Numbered from the stretch's first letter, positions 18,789 through 30,406 are shown. The stretch: 64,000 nt of DNA from Rhodocyclales bacterium GT-UBC (GCA_003583745.1 QXPY01000004.1:186001-250000), one strand, 5' to 3'. Numbers and translations are program-made. Notes: generated by a model not told the origin, from the letters alone.

Positions 18789-20873
18789 CTACTTGCGATA
18801 GAGCACGAAGCCGGAGATCAGCTTTTCCAGTTGGTGCGCCGTAAGCAGCAGTTCGTCGCTGGCCGCCTTGGCCTGCTGGGCCGAACGGGTGTTGCGCTCG
18901 ATCAGGTCGGTGATCTGCTGCATGCTGGTCGCGACTTCTTCGCTGGCGATGCCCTGCTGGCGCGCCGCATCGGAGATCTGGCTGGACATGGTGGTGACCT
19001 GGCTCGACGACTCGGTGATGCTGGCCAGACCGGCGACACTGGCGCGCAGCATGCCGATGCCGTTTTCGACCTCCTCGGCGGCAAGATCCATGCTGGCGAC
19101 GGCCTGGGCGGTGACCGACTGGATTTCGGTCACCGTCACGTTGATGTCGGCGGTCGAGGCAGTGGTCCGTTCGGCCAGCTTGCGCACCTCGTCGGCGACA
19201 ACGGCGAAGCCGCGGCCCTGCTCGCCGGCACGGGCGGCCTCGATGGCGGCATTGAGGGCGAGCAGGTTGGTCTGGCTGGCGATCTCGGCAATGACCTTGG
19301 TGATGTCGCCGATCTTGGCGATCGACTGGTTGAGTGCATCGATCGTGCTGTTGGAAGCGTGGACGGCGTCGACGACGCGGTTGGTCGCGGCCATGCTGCG
19401 GTTGATGTTGTCGTTGCTTTGGCCGACCAGGTCTTGCGACTGGCGTGCCGCCGACGAGGTTTCCAGCGCATTGGCGGCAACTTCCTGTACCGATTGGCTG
19501 AACTGCTCGGTGGCGGCGGCAACGCCCTCGACGCTGGCTTGTTGCTGCTCGGATTGCACGGCGACCTCGGTCATCTGGGCTTCCAGCTGACGGCTGCGTT
19601 GGTCAATGGCGGCGGCGGCGGTTGAAATTTCGTCCAGCATGGCTTTCAGCGTGCCCTGCATGGTCGCCAGGTTGCAGAGCAGGATGCCGGTTTCGTCGCG
19701 GCCGGAGATGTCGATGTCGTCGGTCAGGCGGCCTTCGGAAATGCCTTCGAAATGGATGATCGCCTTGCGCAGCGGGGTCATGATGGCGCGGATCAGCATG
19801 GCGCCGCCGCCGATGGCGAGCAGGATCGCCACGATCAGGCTGACGATGGTCAGGTTGCGGATGTTGCGATACTGCGCTTCGGCCGTAGCGTAGTTGGTTT
19901 CGGCGGTGCGGGCGAACTCCTGGATCAAGGCCTCGCCGTCCTGACGCATCTGGACGTACAGCGGATTGATCTTGAGCAGCAACAACTCGTTGGCTTGCTG
20001 GAACTTGCCTTCCTTGAGAAGGTCGCGGGCGATGCTGACGCCTTCCTTCGAATAGCGTTCGCGGGCGGCGACGAACTTGTCGAGCATTTCCCGTTCCTTG
20101 GCGTTGAGCGGCAAGGTCTTCAAGGTGTCGAGCAGTACGCCGGCCTCCTGACGGTACTTGAGCGTCGCTTCAATGTGCTTGTCCAGCGGATGGTCATGCA
20201 GTTTGACGTGCGGACTGGTCGGGTCGTGTTGCAAACCGAGCATGATCTGCGCGCGATTCTCGGCCAGCAAAAGCATCATCTGGTTGGCCAGGTTGGAGGG
20301 GACCAGTTTTTCCCGGTACATTTTTTCGAGTTGGGAATTCGACTCGCCGACGCCGTTCAGGCCGAAAAGCCCGACGAAGGTCATCAAGGCGAGAATGAGC
20401 CCGACTGAAACCCACAAGCGGGTGCGCAAGCCGATGCTGGCCTTGCCGGTGCGGGGGAGCGTGCCTTTTTGCCCGGTCGCCTGGTAAATGGCTTCGGCGG
20501 CGGCTCGCTTGTCGCGTGGTGGCGGGGTGCGGACCGACATGTAGCCGGTAATCTGCCCGTCTTTCTTGAGCGGTACGACAAATGCCTCGACCCAGTAGAA
20601 ATCGCCGTTCTTGCAGCGGTTCTTGACCAGTCCGCGCCAGGGCAGGCCACCTTTGACCGTTGCCCAAAGGTCGGCGAATGCGGCTTCCGGCATGTCCGGG
20701 TGGCGGACGATGTTGTGGCTCTGGCCGATCAGTTCTTCGCGGGTATAGCCGCTAATTGCGACAAAGGCATCATTCGCGTAGGTAATGATGCCTTTGAGGT
20801 CGGTTCTGGATACCAGGTAGGTAGCGGGCGGGAATGCGATTTCGCGTTGCGTGACGGGCTGGTTGTTTTTCAT
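18789..20873 (-). CDS. PAS-containing methyl-accepting chemotaxis protein (Aer-like)
   Basis: A 694-residue chemoreceptor. An N-terminal PAS domain (about residues 15-120, with [20 protein letters not shown] as in Aer) is followed by a transmembrane helix (about 155-175), a four-helix-bundle periplasmic sensor (about 176-340), a second helix (about 345-365), HAMP, and the signalling domain with the hairpin tip [20 protein letters not shown]. The combination suggests both redox/energy and external ligand sensing. The ATG at 20873 is preferred over the longer frame because the [12 protein letters not shown] start matches Aer-like proteins. The upstream 241 bp are AT-rich and hold its promoter. 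Confidence 0.9.
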   Translation of the reverse strand: MKNNQPVTQREIAFPPATYLVSRTDLKGIITYANDAFVAISGYTREELIGQSHNIVRHPDMPEAAFADLWATVKGGLPWRGLVKNRCKNGDFYWVEAFVVPLKKDGQITGYMSVRTPPPRDKRAAAEAIYQATGQKGTLPRTGKASIGLRTRLWVSVGLILALMTFVGLFGLNGVGESNSQLEKMYREKLVPSNLANQMMLLLAENRAQIMLGLQHDPTSPHVKLHDHPLDKHIEATLKYRQEAGVLLDTLKTLPLNAKEREMLDKFVAARERYSKEGVSIARDLLKEGKFQQANELLLLKINPLYVQMRQDGEALIQEFARTAETNYATAEAQYRNIRNLTIVSLIVAILLAIGGGAMLIRAIMTPLRKAIIHFEGISEGRLTDDIDISGRDETGILLCNLATMQGTLKAMLDEISTAAAAIDQRSRQLEAQMTEVAVQSEQQQASVEGVAAATEQFSQSVQEVAANALETSSAARQSQDLVGQSNDNINRSMAATNRVVDAVHASNSTIDALNQSIAKIGDITKVIAEIASQTNLLALNAAIEAARAGEQGRGFAVVADEVRKLAERTTASTADINVTVTEIQSVTAQAVASMDLAAEEVENGIGMLRASVAGLASITESSSQVTTMSSQISDAARQQGIASEEVATSMQQITDLIERNTRSAQQAKAASDELLLTAHQLEKLISGFVLYRK

Positions 20874-21114
20874 CGTGGCTGTTCTCTGTCGCGTTTTCGT
20901 ATGTGAGGCGAACGACATCAATCGAACTGATTGTAGCCACAAATGCTTGCCTTTATCCCTGTTAGGTCAACTTCCCTTCAATTTAATAAGCTTTCTTCGT
21001 GAAAAAAGACCGTTTCATGTCTGGTTATATTGCATTTTCGACGAAATGATCAAAACTGACAATGCCGTTTAAATAAAGCGTTAAGCCTTTATTGTTGATT
21101 GATTGTTATGCAAA

Positions 21115-22089
21115 TCAACTACAAGTCATGAAGCTGCCATCAATCGGAGAAAACAGGATGGATCGGTTGCGTCCATCGTGTTTGGCTTGGTAGAGCGCGA
21201 CATCGGCCGAGGAGAGTAGGGTATGCGTGTCTCCATCATCGCCGGGATGCATGGTGGCGGCTCCGATGCTGACGGTCAGATGCGGCGCGATGCTCGAAGT
21301 CGGATGCGGCCAGCCTTGTCCGGCAATCTGGCGGCGCAGGCGCTCCGCCAAATGGCTGGTTTCGGTTGCGCTGATGCCGGGCAGGATCAGGGCGAACTTG
21401 TCACCGGCGTAGCGGGCGACGAGGTCGCCGAGGGGGCGGATTGCATCGCGCAGGATGCCGGCTGTGTCGGCGAGTATGCGATCGCCCTGGGCGCGGCCGT
21501 GTTGCGTGTTGTAGGTGCTGAACAGATCGAGGTCGACAAGCAGCAGCGCGAGCGGGCTGTGTTTGAGACGAGCCTTGCGGAATTCGTCGGCCAGCACTTC
21601 ATCGAATCGTCGCCGGTTGGCGACGCCGGTCAGTGCGTCTTGCGTACTGTTTCGGCGCAGCGTCTCGCTTTGCTGGCGTAGCAGTCTCTCGCGCGAAATA
21701 TTGGCGGTGACGTCGCAGATCTGGATCAGGCAGGTGGCATCGGCCCGGACCTCGCGCAGCGGCAGGACATGGATCATTTGCTGCATGCGTTGACCGCTTT
21801 GTCGTTCCTGCGGCGTCCTGTAGAGCGGTAGCAAGGTGCCGTGAAGGGCTGGCGAGAGGAGCGAAGGCAGGCGGTGGCGGGTGGCATGCTCGATGGCGTG
21901 TTCGAGACGGGTGTCGCCGGCTTCCGGAATCAATTGGAGGAGCGGCCGGCCCCGGGTTTGATCGGCCGTGAAGTCGCCATGCCGGTTGAACCAGCGATTG
22001 GTGAAAACGATGCGGGCCTCGGCGTCGAGAACGACAAGGCCGATTTCCAGGCTGTCGGCAAGCAAGGCATCCATGCCGCCCGGAGTCAT
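21115..22089 (-). CDS. PAS-GGDEF protein with degenerate active-site motif
   Basis: A 324-residue cytoplasmic protein with an N-terminal PAS domain (about 8-130) and a C-terminal GGDEF domain (about 150-315). The domain fold is intact (DALTGVANRRRFDEVL, LLLVDLDLFSTYN), but the signature loop reads AGDKF instead of GGDEF, and no RxxD inhibitory site precedes it. It may be a weak diguanylate cyclase or a GTP-binding effector. It is the last gene of a cheY-cheC-GGDEF operon; its start overlaps the cheC stop (ATGA). Confidence 0.85.
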   Translation of the reverse strand: MTPGGMDALLADSLEIGLVVLDAEARIVFTNRWFNRHGDFTADQTRGRPLLQLIPEAGDTRLEHAIEHATRHRLPSLLSPALHGTLLPLYRTPQERQSGQRMQQMIHVLPLREVRADATCLIQICDVTANISRERLLRQQSETLRRNSTQDALTGVANRRRFDEVLADEFRKARLKHSPLALLLVDLDLFSTYNTQHGRAQGDRILADTAGILRDAIRPLGDLVARYAGDKFALILPGISATETSHLAERLRRQIAGQGWPHPTSSIAPHLTVSIGAATMHPGDDGDTHTLLSSADVALYQAKHDGRNRSILFSPIDGSFMTCS

Positions 22090-22700
22090 GCCAGCCCCTG
22101 TTCCCGCAGATAGCGGTCGAGGCAGTCGAGCAGGCTTTGCATGGAGCTGACGCTGAGCAGGAACAGGATGTGTCCCTGGATGCGTTGCTGGCTGATGATC
22201 ATGTCGACTTGCAGGATCAGGACCATCTGCTCCTCGTCGCCTTCAAGCAAGGGCAGGCTTTCGCTGTCGCCGAAGCGGTGCAGCGGCAAGGTGCTCTCGA
22301 AACTGATCCGGAAGAGGTCGGCCAGCGAACTCATGCAGGCATTGAGGATGATGTTGCCGACTTCGCACATGGCTTCCTGCTCGAATTCGGCGAGTTCCTC
22401 GATGCTCATGTGCGGTCCGACCATCAGGCGGACGATCTCCAGGGCATTCGATTCCGGGAAGACGAGCAGGGCCTGGGCGTCGAAGGGGCCGCTGAAGTTC
22501 TGGCTGACCATGCTGAACTGGCGCAGTTCGGCGTCGATCAGCATGGTCGCGGCCTGGTCGCGCCGGACGACAATCACTTCTGGCGCGGTCAGCAGGACTT
22601 CGTCGCTCACAATCTGGCTCAGGCTGGCCGCCGCGCGCCCGACGCCGATATTGAACATCTCGCCCAGCGCATCGCGCTGCAGTTCGTTCAGTTGCAACAC
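22086..22700 (-). CDS. cheC: CheC-family CheY-phosphatase
   Basis: A 204-residue CheC-like protein. Both phosphatase helices are present: LGEMFNIGVGRAA (ExxN, about residues 13-25) and MCEVGNIILNAC (ExxN, about 110-121), so both active sites look functional. CheC enzymes dephosphorylate CheY-P. It lies 2 bp after a lone receiver-domain gene that is its obvious substrate and overlaps a GGDEF gene downstream, so the operon may link receiver phosphorylation to c-di-GMP output. Confidence 0.88.
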   Translation of the reverse strand: MLQLNELQRDALGEMFNIGVGRAAASLSQIVSDEVLLTAPEVIVVRRDQAATMLIDAELRQFSMVSQNFSGPFDAQALLVFPESNALEIVRLMVGPHMSIEELAEFEQEAMCEVGNIILNACMSSLADLFRISFESTLPLHRFGDSESLPLLEGDEEQMVLILQVDMIISQQRIQGHILFLLSVSSMQSLLDCLDRYLREQGLA

Positions 22701-22702
22701 GT

Positions 22703-23077
22703 TCAGTGCTCGAAAAAAGCGATGGCGTCAGCAACCGATGCGGCGGTGATCGGCTTGGCGACGAAATGGACGCCGGCCCGGGCCGCAGCTTCGCGGGTGC
22801 TTTCCTGGATATTGGCCGTGCACAGGGCGATGCGGATTTCCGGATGGCGCAGGCGGATGCGGCCGGCGGCCTCCAGCCCGCTGATGCCGGGCATGTTCAC
22901 GTCCATGCTGACGAAGGCCGGGGCGTGTTCGGCGATCATCGCCAAGGCCTCGTCACCGCTGACGGCTTCGGCGATCCGCCACTCCGGGCGGCTATCCGCG
23001 ACCAGCGCGCGCAGCAGCATGCGCGACATACGGCTGTCGTCAACGATCAGCAGCAAAGGAGAATCCTGTTTGTCCAT
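22703..23077 (-). CDS. CheY-like single-domain response regulator
   Basis: A 124-residue stand-alone receiver. It has the acidic pocket Asp13-Asp14, the phosphorylation site Asp59 (VSMDVNMPG) and the conserved Lys in VAKPIT (about 106). There is no output domain, so it acts by protein contact. It is first in the cheC-GGDEF operon and divergent from groESL. Confidence 0.9.
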   Translation of the reverse strand: MDKQDSPLLLIVDDSRMSRMLLRALVADSRPEWRIAEAVSGDEALAMIAEHAPAFVSMDVNMPGISGLEAAGRIRLRHPEIRIALCTANIQESTREAAARAGVHFVAKPITAASVADAIAFFEH

Positions 23078-23211
23078 ATTTTTTTATGACTAAAGTCAGA
23101 GGATTGGTGCGCCAAAAGGGTCAAACATACTTCATTTTGATGATCCCGCAAGCGGTTTTCGGTTTTATTCGGCCCCGCAGGCCGGGGAGCATTAAATTTG
23201 CGAGTCGACTC

Positions 23212-23240
23212 TTGAAATCGGGTTGGGGCGACCTTATTAT
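23212..23240 (+). promoter_or_regulatory. Sigma-70 promoter of groESL
   Basis: A -35 box TTGAAA (23212-23217) and a -10 box TATTAT (23235-23240) are separated by exactly 17 bp. Transcription would start around 23247, inside the CIRCE operator. No heat-shock sigma-32 -10 box (CCCCAT type) is seen at the right distance. Confidence 0.8.
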
Positions 23241-23267
23241 TTAGCACTCACCGGAGACGAGTGCTAA
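23241..23267 (+). promoter_or_regulatory. CIRCE operator (HrcA-binding site)
   Basis: A perfect TTAGCACTC-N9-GAGTGCTAA inverted repeat lies directly behind the -10 box and 80 bp before groES. This is the textbook HrcA repressor site, so groESL here should be derepressed on heat shock. Confidence 0.97.
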
Positions 23268-23346
23268 CAATCGCTCTCTCCGTTCCCGGGAGCCCTTTGG
23301 GTGTGCCGGCCAATTTCATCTCTGTGAACCACGAGGAGTTAGCTCT

Positions 23347-23637
23347 ATGAATATCCGTCCTTTGCACGACCGTGTGATCGTCAAGCGCGTTGAAGCCGAA
23401 CGTACCACTGCCTCCGGCATCGTCATTCCTGATTCCGCTGGTGAAAAGCCGGATCAAGGCGAAGTCCTGGCCGTCGGTCCGGGCAAGCGCGACGAGAGCG
23501 GCAAGCTGAACGCACCGGACGTCAAGGTTGGCGATCGTGTCCTGTTCGGCAAGTACGCCGGCCAAGCCGTCAAGGTCGATGGCCAGGAAGTCCTGGTCAT
23601 GCGTGAAGAAGACATCCTGGGCGTTCTGGTCGCTTAA
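23347..23637 (+). CDS. groES: Co-chaperonin GroES
   Basis: A 96-residue GroES of normal length. It starts [16 protein letters not shown], has the mobile-loop region [20 protein letters not shown] (about residues 20-39) that docks on GroEL, and ends with the roof-forming C-terminal strand. An AGGAG Shine-Dalgarno sequence sits 8 bases before the ATG. It is co-transcribed with groEL 40 bp downstream under CIRCE control. Confidence 0.98.
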   Translation: MNIRPLHDRVIVKRVEAERTTASGIVIPDSAGEKPDQGEVLAVGPGKRDESGKLNAPDVKVGDRVLFGKYAGQAVKVDGQEVLVMREEDILGVLVA

Positions 23638-23677
23638 GCGCCGCGCTCATTCCTTTAAAGAATTCAGGAGAATTTAA

Positions 23678-25330
<1,653 letters not shown>

Positions 25331-25359
25331 TGTCCTGCTGAGCTTTCTCGCTCAAATGA

Positions 25360-25388
25360 AGCCCCGCCCTGTGCGGGGCTTTTTTTTG
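25360..25388 (+). terminator. Rho-independent terminator of groESL
   Basis: An 8-bp GC-rich stem (AGCCCCGC/GCGGGGCT) with a 5-base loop is followed by an 8-T run, 30 bp after the groEL stop. Confidence 0.93.
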
Positions 25389-25545
25389 CCTGAAGGTTTC
25401 TGCCGCTTGTCATGGCTTTTTGAAAAGGTAAATGCATCAACTATTTTGCAACTCTCTGTCGGGCTGTAAGTTGGCTGTAAGAACCCCCGCCTAAATTACG
25501 CTTCGTAGTAATGCCTCTATAAACACAAGTCTGAGGAGCAAATCG

Positions 25546-25851
25546 ATGCATAACGATACATACGAAAAAATTCGGGCCAACCCGAAATATCACCAGTTAA
25601 AAAACACCCGTAATGCTTACGGCTGGGTCATGACCATTCTCATGCTCGTCGTCTATTACGGCTATATCGCCCTGATCGCCTTCAACAAGGCCTTTCTTGC
25701 CCAGCCGCTGGGTTCTGGCGTCACCACCGTGGGCATTCCCCTTGGTGTCGGTGTGATCGCTTTCACCATCATCATCACCGGCATCTATGTGCGTCGCGCC
25801 AATGGCGAATTCGATGCGCTCAAGGACGAGATCATCAAGGAGGCCAAGTAA
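25546..25851 (+). CDS. yjcH: DUF485 membrane protein (YjcH-type)
   Basis: A 101-residue protein with two transmembrane helices (about 29-52 and 62-87) and the DUF485 pattern [16 protein letters not shown]. YjcH proteins are almost always encoded immediately before the acetate symporter ActP and probably assist it. Here the stop codon overlaps the actP start (TAATG). Confidence 0.9.
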   Translation: MHNDTYEKIRANPKYHQLKNTRNAYGWVMTILMLVVYYGYIALIAFNKAFLAQPLGSGVTTVGIPLGVGVIAFTIIITGIYVRRANGEFDALKDEIIKEAK

Positions 25852-27608
25852 TGGCGAAATTCATCAAGCAACTGGCGGGTGCGCTCGCCATGCTGGCCGC
25901 GGCCGGAGCTGTCTATGCAGCCGGTGCCGATCTGGGCCAGGCTGAGAAGCAATCCACCAATTGGACTGCCATTGTCATGTTCGGCATCTTCGTGGCCGGC
26001 ACGCTTTACATCACCAAATGGGCTGCTGCCAAGACCAAGTCGGCTGCAGACTTCTACACGGCTGGTGGCGGTATCACCGGCTTCCAGAATGGTCTGGCAA
26101 TCGCTGGCGACTACATGTCTGCCGCATCCTTCCTCGGTATTTCCGCCGCGGTGATGGCCAATGGTTACGATGGTCTGATCTACGCCATCGGCTTCCTGGT
26201 CGGCTGGCCGATCATCACCTTCCTGATGGCCGAGCGCCTGCGCAACTTGGGCAAATTCACCTTTGCCGACGTGGCTGCCTACCGCTTCCAGCAAACCCCG
26301 ATTCGCGCCTTTGCCGCAACCGGCACGCTGGTCGTCGTGGCCTTCTACCTGATCGCCCAGATGGTCGGTGCCGGTCAGCTGATCAAGCTGCTTTTCGGCC
26401 TGGAATACTGGATTGCCGTCGTCGTCGTCGGCGTCCTGATGATGGTCTACGTGCTGTTCGGCGGCATGACAGCTACCACCTGGGTGCAGATCATCAAGGC
26501 GATCCTGCTGCTCTGCGGTGCTTCCTTCATGGCTTTCATGGTGCTGTGGAACTTCGGTTTCAGCCCGGAAGCGATGTTTGCCAAGGCTGTTGAAATCAAG
26601 AGCGCGCTGGCTGCCAAGGAAATCGTTGCTGCTGCTGTCAAGGCCGGTGCCGATCCCGCCACGGTCGATGTGACGGCTGCCGCTGCCAAGGGCTTGTCCA
26701 TCATGGGCCCGGGTTCCTTCGTCAAGGATCCGATCTCTGCCATCTCCTTCGGTATGGCGCTGATGTTCGGTACCGCTGGCCTGCCGCACATCCTGATGCG
26801 CTTCTTCACCGTGCCGTCCGCCAAGGAAGCCCGCAAGTCAGTGTTCTGGGCGACCACCTGGATCGGTTACTTCTACATCCTGACCTTCATCATCGGTTTC
26901 GGCGCCATCTGCTTCGTGCTGACCAATCCTGAGTTCCTGGATGCCAAGGGTGCACTCAAGGGCGGTGGCAACATGGCGGCTATCCACCTGGCCAACGCTG
27001 TCGGCGGCAATATCTTCCTCGGCTTCATCTCGGCCGTTGCCTTCGCCACCATCCTGGCTGTGGTTGCCGGTCTGACCCTGTCGGGTGCCTCCGCTGTGTC
27101 GCATGACTTGTACGCTACCGTGTTCAAGAAGGGTAATGCGGATTCCGCTGCCGAACTGCGTGTTTCCCGTATCACCACGCTGGTGCTCGGTGCAATCGCT
27201 GTGGTTCTGGGTATTGCCTTCGAAAAGCAGAATATCGCCTTCATGGTTTCCCTGGCTTTCGCGATTGCTGCCTCGGCTAACTTCCCGGTCCTCTTCATGT
27301 CGGTTCTGTGGAAGAACTGCACGACCAAAGGTGCCGTGATCGGCGGCTTCCTCGGCCTGATCGCTTCGGTCGGTCTGACCGTGGTTTCCCCGTCGATCTG
27401 GGAAGCCGTGTTGGGCAACCCGAAGGGTTCTGCACTGTTCCCCTACACTTCGCCTTGCCTGTTCTCGATGACCATCGGTTTCGTTGGTATCTGGTTGTTC
27501 TCCATTCTGGATAACAGCGAGCAAGCCAAGAACGAACGTGCTGCTTTCGAAATGCAGGAAATCCGTTCCGAAACCGGTGTCGGCGCAGCAACTGCCAGCG
27601 CTCACTGA
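25851..27608 (+). CDS. actP: Cation/acetate symporter ActP
   Basis: A 585-residue sodium:solute symporter with a cleavable-looking N-terminal segment ([20 protein letters not shown]) and about 13 helices. Family segments include [20 protein letters not shown] and [14 protein letters not shown]. It imports acetate and related small acids. Family members are usually about 550 residues; the extra length is a Lys/Ala-rich loop near residues 250-290. It forms an operon with the DUF485 gene and ends at a strong terminator. Confidence 0.93.
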   Translation: MAKFIKQLAGALAMLAAAGAVYAAGADLGQAEKQSTNWTAIVMFGIFVAGTLYITKWAAAKTKSAADFYTAGGGITGFQNGLAIAGDYMSAASFLGISAAVMANGYDGLIYAIGFLVGWPIITFLMAERLRNLGKFTFADVAAYRFQQTPIRAFAATGTLVVVAFYLIAQMVGAGQLIKLLFGLEYWIAVVVVGVLMMVYVLFGGMTATTWVQIIKAILLLCGASFMAFMVLWNFGFSPEAMFAKAVEIKSALAAKEIVAAAVKAGADPATVDVTAAAAKGLSIMGPGSFVKDPISAISFGMALMFGTAGLPHILMRFFTVPSAKEARKSVFWATTWIGYFYILTFIIGFGAICFVLTNPEFLDAKGALKGGGNMAAIHLANAVGGNIFLGFISAVAFATILAVVAGLTLSGASAVSHDLYATVFKKGNADSAAELRVSRITTLVLGAIAVVLGIAFEKQNIAFMVSLAFAIAASANFPVLFMSVLWKNCTTKGAVIGGFLGLIASVGLTVVSPSIWEAVLGNPKGSALFPYTSPCLFSMTIGFVGIWLFSILDNSEQAKNERAAFEMQEIRSETGVGAATASAH

Positions 27609-27629
27609 TCCGAAAATCGGATGAAACAA

Positions 27630-27656
27630 AGCCCGGGGAGACCCGGGCTTTTTTTA
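27630..27656 (+). terminator. Rho-independent terminator of actP operon
   Basis: An 8-bp stem (AGCCCGGG/CCCGGGCT, loop GAGA) is followed by seven Ts, 21 bp after the actP stop. Confidence 0.93.
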
Positions 27657-27785
27657 TTCTCAATTCGTTTTTGTAAGTCGTGGCAGCATATTTCGGCGCG
27701 AAGCCGCAAAGCACTTGTGCACTGCGGAAAATGCAGTGCGCTTTATTTGTTAGACTTGTGGTGCTTCAGGGGGAAAAAGACGGTA

Positions 27786-27839
27786 GGGGGTCGCCCAGTG
27801 CAGGATCGGGCTACCCCCTGAGTTGCGGGCGAACCGCAA
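27786..27839 (+). other. Two tandem hairpins in the leader before the two-component genes
   Basis: The first hairpin pairs GGGGG and GCCC with GGGC and CCCCC around an 11-base loop (27786-27818). The second is a perfect 6-bp stem TTGCGG/CCGCAA with a 5-base loop (27823-27839). Neither has a T tract. Another perfect 7-bp inverted repeat, GCACTGC/GCAGTGC, lies at 27719-27739. They may form a structured 5' leader or a small RNA; no known riboswitch class is recognised. Confidence 0.45.
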
Positions 27840-27925
27840 ACTCCAAAGACCATAAAAGGAGAACAGCCCGCTCAGATTACTGCAGCTGGCTTACAAAAAT
27901 CTTACGCCATAGGCCAAACAGATAA

Positions 27926-28597
27926 ATGCGGATTCTTATTGCAGAAGACGACGCGATCATTGCTGACGGGTTGTCGCGTTCTTTGCGTCAAGGTGGTTAT
28001 GCCGTCGATTGGGCGCCGAATGGCCTTGAAGCCGAATCGGCCTTGCTGACAGTAACGTATGACTTGCTGATCCTCGACCTGGGCTTACCGAAACTGCCTG
28101 GGTTGGAGGTGCTCAAGCGATTGCGTGCCCGAGGTTCGCAGGTGCCGGTGCTGATCCTGACGGCTATGGATGGTACGGGTGATCGCGTGAAAGGTCTGGA
28201 TCTGGGGGCGGACGACTATATGGTCAAGCCTTTTGAGCTGGCCGAACTGGAGGCTCGGGTGCGGGCGCTAACCCGGCGGTCAGCGGGGACGACGCCAACC
28301 ATTCAGTGCGGGTTGCTGACTTACGACCAAGTGGGGCGAGTGGCGCAGATTCAAGGGCACTCGCTTGATCTGTCGGCTCGGGAAATCGGTTTGCTGGAAG
28401 TCCTGCTGACCCGGATGGGGAGATTGGTCAGCAAGGATCAGCTGGTGGATCACTTGTGCGGGTGGGGGGAAGAGGTCAGCCATAATGCAATTGAGGTGTA
28501 TGTGCATCGCTTGCGCAAGAAATTGGAACCGGGTGGTGTCAAAATCGCAACCGTGCGCGGACTGGGCTACTGCCTCGAGCGTCCGCAAGGCGAATAA
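27926..28597 (+). CDS. OmpR-family response regulator (TctD/QseB-like)
   Basis: A 223-residue regulator. The receiver domain has Asp8-Asp9, phospho-acceptor Asp51 (LILDLGLP) and Lys in YMVKPFEL. The winged-helix domain (about 125-220) ends in VYVHRLRKKLEPGG and VRGLGYCL. The stop is followed at once by the sensor kinase. Placement after the acetate permease operon suggests a role in carboxylate use; that is inference. Confidence 0.9.
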   Translation: MRILIAEDDAIIADGLSRSLRQGGYAVDWAPNGLEAESALLTVTYDLLILDLGLPKLPGLEVLKRLRARGSQVPVLILTAMDGTGDRVKGLDLGADDYMVKPFELAELEARVRALTRRSAGTTPTIQCGLLTYDQVGRVAQIQGHSLDLSAREIGLLEVLLTRMGRLVSKDQLVDHLCGWGEEVSHNAIEVYVHRLRKKLEPGGVKIATVRGLGYCLERPQGE

Positions 28598-30082
28598 TTG
28601 AGTATCTCTGCGGGCTCCGAAACCGAACGTTCGCTGTTCGGCGAAATTCTTGACTGGATGCTAGCTCCGCTGCTGTTCGTTTGGCCGTTGAGTATTGCCT
28701 TTACTCACTATTTCGCCAACAACGTGGCCAATTATCCCTATGACCAAGCGCTGCGTGAGCATGTTGCGGCCATTGCGCGTCAGGTCAAGCTGGTTGGCGG
28801 TAAGCCGGTGCTGACCTTGCCCGCGTCCACTCGCGCTTTGTTGCGTGCGGATGAAACGGACAGCGTATATTTTCACGTCGTATCGCAAGACAACAAATTG
28901 CTTGCTGGCGACAAGGATTTGCCGATGCCTGGCCCGATTCCTGATGATGCAGCGCTCTCTGGCGACATCTATTTGCGCGATGCCGAGTTCAATGGTCAGG
29001 ATTTGCGGATGGCTTATACCTTGCTGGCTGATCCGCACGTTCCCCGCGAACGCTGGGTGATTGTCGAAGTGGCTGAGACGACAGACAAGCGTACGCAGTT
29101 GGCCAACAAGATTGTTGCGAGCGTCATCCTGCCTCAATTTGTCATCATTCCGCTTGCCGTGATGTTGGTATGGTTTGGTTTGTCGCGAGGATTGCGACCG
29201 CTGACCCGTTTGCGCCAGACGATTGAGACTCGCGAGCCGGCCGATCTTTCACCGATTGCGACGCGTCGGGTGCCAGAGGAGTTGGAGCCGTTGGTCGAAG
29301 CATTTAATGCGATGCTTGAGCGGATGAAAAAGAACGTCGAGGCACAACAGCGTTTTGTTGCCGATGCCGCACACCAGATGCGCACGCCGCTTACCGGCCT
29401 GAAGACTCAGGCGCAGTTTGCTATACGTGAAACGGATCCGGAGGCCTTGCGCCATGCCTTGAGGCAAATTGCGACGGGGGTGGATCGTGCGGGTCGATTG
29501 GTCAATCAGTTGTTGACGTTGGCGCGCACCGAGGGGGGGGAGATGGCGCAGCAATCTCATGAGCCTCTTGATCTTTCTTTGCTGGTTCGCGAGGTGGTTG
29601 AGGATTGGGTGATGGTCGCGATCGAAAAAGGGATCGATCTCGGATACGAGTCATCTGGTGTGGCAATGATTAACGGAAATCCCTTTCTGCTGGAAGAGTT
29701 GGCGAAAAATCTGATCGACAATGCTTTGCGGTATACGCCGACTGGTGGTCATGTGACCTGTCGCATCGTGGCCAATCCGGATACCGTGGTCTTCGAAGTT
29801 GAGGATGATGGGATCGGTATCAGTGAGGAGCAGGCCGAACTGGTCTTTGAACGCTTCTATCGGGTTGATGACGCAGCGACGGAAGGAAGCGGGTTGGGTT
29901 TGGCGATCGTCCAGGAAATTGCCATGCAACATGGGTCGAAGGCCAGTTTGCGCCCCAAGTCGAGTGGTCGAGGTGCCTTGGCCAAGGTGGTGTTTGCCGC
30001 TTGGCATCCGCCGGTTCCACCGCCGCCCGAACCGGATGACTTTTCGGAGTTGTATCGTCAATCTCCACCGATTGGCACCTGA
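28598..30082 (+). CDS. Sensor histidine kinase (TctE/QseC-like)
   Basis: A 494-residue kinase starting with TTG directly after the regulator stop, with no gap. It has helices at about residues 18-38 and 172-195 around a periplasmic sensor of the two-component-sensor N-terminal type, then HAMP, HisKA with the phospho-His in VADAAHQMRTPLTG (about 260), and HATPase_c with ELAKNLIDNALRYTP, VEDDGIGI and GSGLGLAIVQ. It pairs with the upstream OmpR-type regulator. Confidence 0.9.
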   Translation: MSISAGSETERSLFGEILDWMLAPLLFVWPLSIAFTHYFANNVANYPYDQALREHVAAIARQVKLVGGKPVLTLPASTRALLRADETDSVYFHVVSQDNKLLAGDKDLPMPGPIPDDAALSGDIYLRDAEFNGQDLRMAYTLLADPHVPRERWVIVEVAETTDKRTQLANKIVASVILPQFVIIPLAVMLVWFGLSRGLRPLTRLRQTIETREPADLSPIATRRVPEELEPLVEAFNAMLERMKKNVEAQQRFVADAAHQMRTPLTGLKTQAQFAIRETDPEALRHALRQIATGVDRAGRLVNQLLTLARTEGGEMAQQSHEPLDLSLLVREVVEDWVMVAIEKGIDLGYESSGVAMINGNPFLLEELAKNLIDNALRYTPTGGHVTCRIVANPDTVVFEVEDDGIGISEEQAELVFERFYRVDDAATEGSGLGLAIVQEIAMQHGSKASLRPKSSGRGALAKVVFAAWHPPVPPPPEPDDFSELYRQSPPIGT

Positions 30083-30114
30083 TCAAGTTGTGTTTAAAAA
30101 AACCCGAAATCTAG

Positions 30115-30143
30115 TTGCAGAGTGCGATTAGCATCGCTATAAT
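30115..30143 (+). promoter_or_regulatory. Promoter of tRNA-Phe
   Basis: TTGCAG (30115-30120) and TATAAT (30138-30143) are spaced 17 bp apart and end 12 bases before the first tRNA nucleotide; a GC-rich discriminator (GCGGCC) follows, as in stable-RNA promoters. Confidence 0.88.
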
Positions 30144-30155
30144 GCGGCCTCCTTT

Positions 30156-30231
30156 GGCCAATTAGCTCAGTTGGTAGAGCAGCGGATTGAAAATCCGCGT
30201 GTCCGTGGTTCGATTCCGCGATTGGCCACCA
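30156..30231 (+). tRNA. tRNA-Phe (GAA)
   Basis: A 76-base tRNA with acceptor arms GGCCAAT/ATTGGCC, anticodon loop TTGAAAA (anticodon GAA, phenylalanine), the T-loop GTTCGATTC and an encoded CCA. It has its own promoter upstream and is the likely integration target of the island that starts right behind it. Confidence 0.97.
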
Positions 30232-30248
30232 CCCAGATTCAAGCACTT

Positions 30249-30273
30249 AGCCCACCTCACCGGTGGGCTTTTT
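30249..30273 (+). terminator. Rho-independent terminator after tRNA-Phe
   Basis: An 8-bp stem AGCCCACC/GGTGGGCT with a 5-base loop is followed by five Ts, 18 bp behind the tRNA. It survives next to the island edge. Confidence 0.88.
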
Positions 30274-30383
30274 GCTTTTGTCTGAGACTTTTCTGAAAGT
30301 CCGGGTGCGCGCCACTGCGCGCGACGGCGCCTGAAGCACTCCTGCACGGTGAAGTGCGGATGATTTTGGCGACTCGCTATATG

Positions 30384-30406
30384 CAACTCCTCACTGATTG
30401 GAGTTG
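30384..30406 (+). promoter_or_regulatory. Inverted repeat upstream of the integrase
   Basis: CAACTCC-N9-GGAGTTG lies 70-90 bases before the integrase start, just behind a TATATG -10-like box. It is a candidate operator for integrase control. An ATG at 30411 opens a 23-codon ORF that overlaps the integrase start and could couple translation. Confidence 0.45.

Noticed and set aside
23211..23240. Sigma-32 heat-shock promoter for groESL
   Set aside because: A CTTGAAA is present, but there is no CCCCAT-type -10 box; the sigma-70 boxes with 17-bp spacing and the CIRCE operator explain the control.
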